NCBI GenBank assembly: GCA_964016885.1
Contig: OZ024742.1
Location: forward strand, 356,908,066-356,972,065
From: Eledone cirrhosa
Lineage: Eukaryota; Mollusca; Cephalopoda; Octopoda; Eledonidae
DNA: 64,000 nt
Direction: 5' to 3'
Part shown: one piece after another, positions 57,346 to 64,000 of the stretch
How the letters are laid out: each line of letters opens with the position of its first letter
How positions within the stretch are numbered: the stretch's first letter is position 1
The notes under the pieces: model-generated
Told to the model about the DNA's origin: nothing
The model's input: the letters and a program-made list of their open reading frames with translations, nothing else
The model's database searches: none
Position numbers and translations under genes: made by a program

Positions 57346-60300
57346 TTTACAGTGTGGACTACGTACTTTTAGTTGTGACACTTACGTGACCACTTTATAG
57401 TGTGGACTGAGTACTTTTAGTTGTGACACTTACATGAACACTTTACAGTGTGGACTGAGTACTTTTAGTTCTGACACTTACATGACCACTTTACAGTGTG
57501 TACTGAGAACTTTTAGTTGTGACACTTACATGACCACTTCACAGTGTGGACTGAGTACTTTTAGTTGCGACACTTACATGACCACTTTACAGTGTGGACT
57601 GAGTACTTTTAATTGTGACACTTACATGACTACTCTACAGTGTGGACTGAGTACTTTTAGTTGTGAGACCTACATGACCACGTTACAGTGTGGACTGAGT
57701 ATTTTAGTTGTGTCACATACATGACCACTTTACAGTGTGAACTGAAAACTTTTGGTTGTGACACCTACATGACTACTTTGCAGTGTGGACTGAGTACTTT
57801 TAGTTGTGACACCTACAGGACCACTTTACAGTGTGGACTGAGTATTTTAGTTGTGACACCTACATGACCAGTTTACAGAGTGGACTGAGTACTTTTAGTT
57901 GTGACACCTACACGACCAGTTTACAGTGTGGACTGAGTACTTTTACTTGTGACACATACATGACCAGTTTACAGAGTGGACTGAGTACTTTTAGTTGTGA
58001 CACCTACACGACCAGTTTACAGTGTGGACTGGGTACTTTTACTTGTGACACTTACATGACCACTTTACAGTGTGGACTAATTACATTTAGTTGTGACTCC
58101 TACATGACCACTTTACAGTGTGGACTGATTACTGTTAGTTGTGACACCTACTTCACCACTTTACAGTGTGGACTGAGTAATTTTAGTTGTGACACTTACA
58201 TGACCACTTTAGAGTGTGGACTGAATACTTTTAGTTGTGATACCTACATGACCGCTTTACAGTGTGGTCTCAGTATTTTAGTTGTGATACTTACATGACC
58301 ACTTTACAGAGTGGACTGAGTACTTTTAGTTGTGACAACTACATGACCACTTTACAGTGTGGACTGAATACTTTTAGTTGTGACACTAACGTGACCACTT
58401 TATAGTGTGGACTGAGTACTTTTAGTTGTGACACTTACACGACCACTTTACAGTGTGGACTGAGTACTTTTAGTTGTGGCACTTACATGACCACTTTACA
58501 GTGTGATTGAGTAATTTTAGTTGTGACACCTACATGACCACTTTAAAGTGTGGACTGAGAAATTTTAGTTGTGACACCTACATGACCACTTTACAGTGTG
58601 AACTGAGTACTTTTAACTGTGACACTTACATGACTCCTTTACAGTGTGGACTGAGTACTTTTAGTTGTGAGACCTACATGACCACATTACAGTGTGGTCT
58701 GAGTACTTTTAGTTGTGACACTTACATGGCCACTTTACAGTGTAGACTGAGTACTTTTAGTTGTGATACTTACATGACCACTTTACAGAGAGGACTGAGT
58801 ACTTTTAGTTGTGACACTTACATGACCACTTTTCAGAGTGGACTGAGTACTTTTAGTTGTGACACCTACATGTCCAACTTGCAGTGTGGACTGAGTATTT
58901 TTTCTTGTGACACCTACATGACCTCTTTACAGTGTGGACTACGTACTTTTAGTTGTGATACTTACATGACCACTTTACAGAGTGGACTGAGTATTTTAGT
59001 TGTGACAACTACATGACCACTTTACAGTGTGGACTGAATACTTTTAGTTGTGACACTTACGTGACCACTTTATAGTGTGGACTGAGTACTTTTAGTTGTG
59101 ACACTTACATGAACACTTTACAGTGTGGACTGAGTACTTTTAGTTCTGACACTTACATGACCACTTTACAGTGTGTACTGAGAACTTTTAGTTGTGACAC
59201 ATACATGACCACTTTACAGAGTGGACTAAGTACTTTTAGTAGTGACACTTAATATGACCACTTTACAGTGTGGGCTGAGTACTTTTAGTTGTGACACTTA
59301 CATGACCACTTCACATTGTGGACTGAGTATTTTTAGTTGTGACACTTACACGACCACTTTACAGTGTGGATTGAGTACTTTTAGTTGTGACACCTACATG
59401 ACCTCTTTAAAGTGTGGACTGAGTAATTTTAGTTGTGACACCTACATGACCACTTTACAGTGTGGACTGAGTACTTTTAATTGTGACACTTACATGACTA
59501 CTCTACAGTGTGGACTGAGTACTTTTAGTTGTGAGACCTACATGACCACGTTACAGTGTGGACTGAGTATTTTAGTTGTGTCACCTACATGACCACTTTA
59601 CAGTGTGAACTGAAAACATTTGGTTGTGACACCTACATGACTACTTTACAGTGTGGACTGAGTACTTTTAGTTGTGACACCTACAGGACCACTTTACAGT
59701 GTGGACTGAGTATTTTAGTTGTGACACCTACATGACCAGTTTACAGAGTGGACTGAGTACTTTTAGTTGTGACACCTACACGACCAGTTTACAGTGTGGA
59801 CTGGGTACTTTTACTTGTGACACATACATGACCAGTTTACAGAGTGGACTGAGTACTTTTAGTTGTGACACCTACACGACCAGTTTACAGTGTGGACTGG
59901 GTACTTTTACTTGTGACACTTACATGACCACTTTACAATGTGGACTAATTACATTTAGTTGTGACTCCTACATGACCACTTTACAGTGTGGACTGATTAC
60001 TGTTAGTTGTGACAGCTACTTCACCACTTTACAGTGTGGACTGAGTAATTTTAGTTGTGACACTTACATGACCACTTTACAGAGTGGACTGAGTACTTTT
60101 AGTTGTGACAACTACATGACCACTTTACAGTGTGGACTGAATACTTTTAGTTGTGACACTAACGTGACCACTTTATAGTGTGGACTGAGTACTTTTAGTT
60201 GTGACACTTACATGACCACTTTACAGTGTGGACTAAGTACTTTTAGTTGTGACACTTACATGACCACTTTACAGGGTAGATTGAGTACTTTTAGTTGTGA

Positions 60301-63300
60301 CACTTACGTGACCACTTTACAGTGTGGACTGAGTACTTTTAGTTGTGACACTTACATGGCCACTTTACAGTGTAGACTGAGTACTTTTAGTTGTGATACT
60401 TACATGACCACTTTACAGAGTGGACTGAGTACTTTTAGTTGTGACACTTACATGACCACTTTACAGAGTGGACTGAGTACTTTTACTTGTGACACCTACA
60501 TGACCACTTTACAGTGAGGACTGAGTACTTTTAGTTGTGACACTTACATGGCCACTTTACAGTGTAGACTGAGTACTTTTAGTTGTGATACTTACATGAC
60601 CACTTTACAGAGTGGACTGAGTACTTTTAGTTGTGACACTTACATGACCACTTTACAGAGTGGACTGAGTACTTTTACTTGTGACACCTACATGTCCAAC
60701 TTGCAGTGTGGACTGAGTACTTTTACTTGTGACACCTACATGACCTCTTTACAGTGTGGACTGAGTACTTTTAGTTGTGATACTTACATGACCACTTTAC
60801 AGAGTGGATTGAGTACTTTTAGTTGTGACAACTACATGACCACTTTACAGTGTGGACTGAATACTTTTAGTTGTGACACTAACGTGACCACTTTATAGTG
60901 TGGACTGAGTACTTTTAGTTCTGACACTTACATGACCACATTACAGTGTGGACTGAGAACTTTCAGTTGTGACACATACATGACCACTTTACAGAGTGGA
61001 CTAAGTACTTTTAGTAGTGACACTTAATATGACCACTTTACAGTGTGGGCTGAGTACTTTTAGTTGTGACACTTTCATGACCAATTTACAGTGTGGACTG
61101 AGTATTTTAGTTGCGACACTTACATGACCACTTTACAGTGTGCACTGAGTACTTTTAGTTGTGACACTTACATGACCACTTTAAAGTGTGGACTGAGTAC
61201 TTTTAGTTGTGACACCTACATGACCACTTTACAGTGTGGACTGAGTATTTTAGTTGTGACACTTACATGACTACTTTACAGTGTGGACTGAGTACTTTTA
61301 GTTGTGACACCTACATGACCACTTTACAGTGTGGACTGAGTACTTTTAGTTGTGATACCTACATGAACACTTTACAGTGTGGACTGAGTATTTTAGTTGT
61401 GACACCTACATGACCAGTTTACAGAGTGTACTGAGTACTTTTAGTTGTGACACCTACACGACCACTTTACAGTGTGGACTGGGTACTTTTACTTGTTACA
61501 CATACATGACCACTTTACAGTGTGGACTGAGTACTTTTAGTTGTGACACCTACATGACCTCTTTACAGTGTGGACTACGTACTTTTAGTTGTGACACTTA
61601 CGTGACCACTTTATAGTGTGGACTGAGTACTTTTAGTTGTGACACTTACATGAACACTTTACACTGTGGACTGAGTACTTTTAGTTCTGACACTTACATG
61701 ACCACTTTACAGTGTGAACTGAAAACTTTTGGTTGTGACACCTACATGACTACTTTGCAGTGTGGACTGAGTACTTTTAGTTGTGACACCTACAGGACCA
61801 CTTTACAGTGTGGACTGAGTATTTTAGTTGTGACACCTACATGACCAGTTTACAGAGTGGACTGAGTACTTTTAGTTGTGACACCTACATGACCTCTTTA
61901 CAGTGTGGACTACGTACTTTTAGTTGTGACACTTACGTGACCACTTTATAGTGTGGACTGAGTACTTTTAGTTGTGACACTTACATGAACACTTTACACT
62001 GTGGACTGAGTACTTTTAGTTCTGACACTTACATGACCACTTTACAGTGTGTACTGAGAACTTTTAGTTGTGACACATACATGACCACTTTACAGAGTGG
62101 ACTAAGTACTTTTAGTAGTGACACTTAATATGACCACTTTACAGTGTGGGCTGAGTACTTTTAGTTGTGACACTTACATGACCACTTCACAGTGTGGACT
62201 GAGTACTTTTAGTTGCGACACTTACATGACCACTTTACAGTGTGGACTGAGTACTTTTAGTTGTGACACTTACACGACCACTTTACAGTGTGGACTGAGT
62301 ACTTTTAGTTGTGGCACTTACATGACCACTTTACAGTGTGATTGAGTAATTTTAGTTGTGACACCTACATGACCACTTTAAATTGTGGACTGAGAAATTT
62401 TAGTTGTGACACCTACATGACCACTTTACAGTGTGAACTGAGTACTTTTAACTGTGACACTTACATGACTACTTTACAGTGTGGACTGAGTACTTTTAGT
62501 TGTGAGACCTACATGACCACATTACAGTGTGGTCTGAGTACTTTTAGTTGTGACACTTACATGGCCACTTTACAGTGTAGACTGAGTACTTTTAGTTGTG
62601 ATACTTACATGACCACTTTACAGAGAGGACTGAGTACTTTTAGTTGTGACACTTACATGACCACTTTTCAGAGTGGACTGAGTACTTTTAGTTGTGACAC
62701 TTACATGACCACTTTACAGTGTGGACTGAGTATTTTTAGTTGTGACACTTACATGACCACTTTTCAGAGTGGACTGAGTACTTTTAGTTGTGACACCTAC
62801 ATGTCCAACTTGCAGTGTGGACTGAGTATTTTTACTTGTGACACCTACATGACCTCTTTACAGTGTGGACTACGTACTTTTAGTTGTGACACTTACGTGA
62901 CCACTTTATAGTGTGGACTGAGTACTTTTAGTTGTGACACTTACATGAACACTTTACAGTGTGGACTGAGTACTTTTAGTTCTGACACTTACATGACCAC
63001 TTTACAGTGTGTACTGAGAACTTTTAGTTGTGACACTTACATGACCACTTCACAGTGTGGACTGAGTACTTTTAGTTGCGACACTTACATGACCACTTTA
63101 CAGTGTGGACTGAGTACTTTTAATTGTGACACTTACATGACTACTCTACAGTGTGGACTGAGTACTTTTAGTTGTGAGACCTACATGACCACGTTACAGT
63201 GTGGACTGAGTATTTTAGTTGTGTCACCTACATGACCACTTTACAGTGTGAACTGAAAACTTTTGGTTGTGACACCTACATGACTACTTTGCAGTGTGGA

Positions 63301-64000
63301 CTGAGTACTTTTAGTTGTGACACCTACAGGACCACTTTACAGTGTGGACTGAGTATTTTAGTTGTGACACCTACATGACCAGTTTACAGAGTGGACTGAG
63401 TACTTTTAGTTGTGACACCTACACGACCAGTTTACAGTGTGGACTGGGTACTTTTACTTGTGACACATACATGACCAGTTTACAGAGTGAACTGAGTACT
63501 TTTAGTTGTGACACCTACACGACCAGTTTACAGTGTGGACTGGGTACTTTTACTTGTGACACTTACATGACCACTTTACAGTGTGGACTAATTACATTTA
63601 GTTGTGACTCCTACATGACCACTTTACAGTGTGGACTGATTACTGTTAGTTGTGACACCTACTTCACCACTTTACAGTGTGGACTGAGTAATTTTAGTTG
63701 TGACACTTACATGACCACTTTAGAGTGTGGACTGAATACTTTTAGTTGTGATACCTACATGACCGCTTTACAGTGTGGTCTCAGTATTTTAGTTGTGATA
63801 CTTACATGACCACTTTACAGAGTGGACTGAGTACTTTTAGTTGTGACAACTACATGACCACTTTACAGTGTGGACTGAATACTTTTAGTTGTGACACTAA
63901 CGTGACCACTTTATAGTGTGGACTGAGTACTTTTAGTTGTGACACTTACACGACCACTTTACAGTGTGGACTGAGTACTTTTAGTTGTGGCACTTACATG
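57345..64000. repeat. Array domain F: mosaic of earlier domains, 5,511-bp offset repeat
   Basis: 57,434-58,489 recurs at 62,945-64,000 with an offset of 5,511 bp. Between them, blocks from domains D and E reappear in shuffled order (for example the MATLQCRLST-coding block at 60,350 and again at 60,548). The domain continues past the window. Confidence 0.8.

Larger units (their letters stand above)
25688..64000. repeat. 48-bp tandem satellite array, about 800 monomers, open at right edge
   Basis: The monomer reads ATGACCACTTTACAGTGTGG, ACTGAGTACTTTTAGTTGTG, ACACTTAC. It contains AGTACT once and an inverted repeat CACT-TTAC-AGTG. Variants recur at a limited set of positions (GGA/GGG/GGC, CTG/CTA, ACT/ACC/ACA before TAC, CAG to TAG, TGT to AGT, and single-base losses such as ACACTACATG). 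Monomers are arranged in higher-order repeats. No unrelated sequence interrupts 38.3 kb. On the plus strand one frame reads MTTLQCGLSTFSCDTY repeatedly but is broken by stops and frameshifts, so I do not annotate coding genes. The monomer derives from a LINE/SINE tail unit. Confidence 0.97.

Noticed and set aside
25919..63809. Dozens of plus-strand frames encoding MTTLQCGLSTFSCDTY repeats as genes
   Set aside because: A 48-bp unit is divisible by three, so a stop-free frame repeats automatically. Frames end at recurrent TAG and TGA codons and one-base deletions, and the larger duplications change phase. I list the array as a repeat and the synonymous skew as a question.
25688..64000. CRISPR-like array
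   Set aside because: The repeats are contiguous 48-bp monomers without unique spacers, in animal DNA rich in retroelements.
25688..64000. CENP-B box in the satellite monomer
   Set aside because: No match to the TTCG-A-CGGG core is visible; a centromeric role cannot be claimed from sequence.

Overview
This window is repeat-rich animal nuclear DNA, most likely from a coleoid cephalopod (octopus or squid). The basis is a set of LINE and SINE tails with the core GGTGTTAGGAAGGGCATCC followed by GATGATG ends, tRNA-derived SINEs, Penelope-like elements (PLEs) and very long (TA)n tracts. I recall this combination as typical of octopus genomes, but I could run no database search. No convincing host gene, rRNA or genuine tRNA gene is present. 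One 196-bp island near 22.4 kb could be a host exon.

Layout. 1-1404: (TA)n, relics of a plus-strand PLE, and a minus-strand 5'-truncated LINE. 1405-8082: two head-to-tail PLE copies on the minus strand with direct pseudo-LTR repeats. The downstream copy keeps an intact 900-codon reverse transcriptase plus GIY-YIG endonuclease frame, but a SINE has split its N-terminal part. The upstream copy is 5'-truncated and mutated. 8083-9015: SINE tail, unique DNA and (TA)/(TG) minisatellite. 9016-12509: a roughly 3.5-kb inverted repeat whose arms each carry a 5'-truncated LINE with a 3' tail. 12.6-15.6 kb: a CR1/jockey-like LINE (endonuclease plus partial RT) fused to a second, internally deleted LINE. 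15.6-25.5 kb: mostly non-coding, with SINEs, two piggyBac-like MITEs, polypyrimidine tracts and LINE tails.

25,688-64,000 (60% of the window, open at the right edge): one tandem array of about 800 copies of a 48-bp monomer. It is organised into nested higher-order repeats with offsets of about 1.34, 1.44, 1.52, 2.16, 2.20, 4.20 and 5.51 kb.

Main result. The 48-bp satellite appears to be an amplified piece of a LINE/SINE 3' tail. The array starts inside a minus-strand copy of that tail (25,529-25,735). Three independent tails elsewhere in the window (12.2, 16.15 and 24.4 kb) carry the same 49-50-bp unit as a partial or complete short tandem, and a fourth at 9.2 kb does so in reverse orientation. 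The window therefore shows the proposed steps side by side: internal duplication in a retroelement tail, small local expansions, then a satellite of at least 38 kb. One frame of the array is open over long stretches (repeat MTTLQCGLSTFSCDTY), but frequent in-frame stops and higher-order periods not divisible by three argue against a protein gene.
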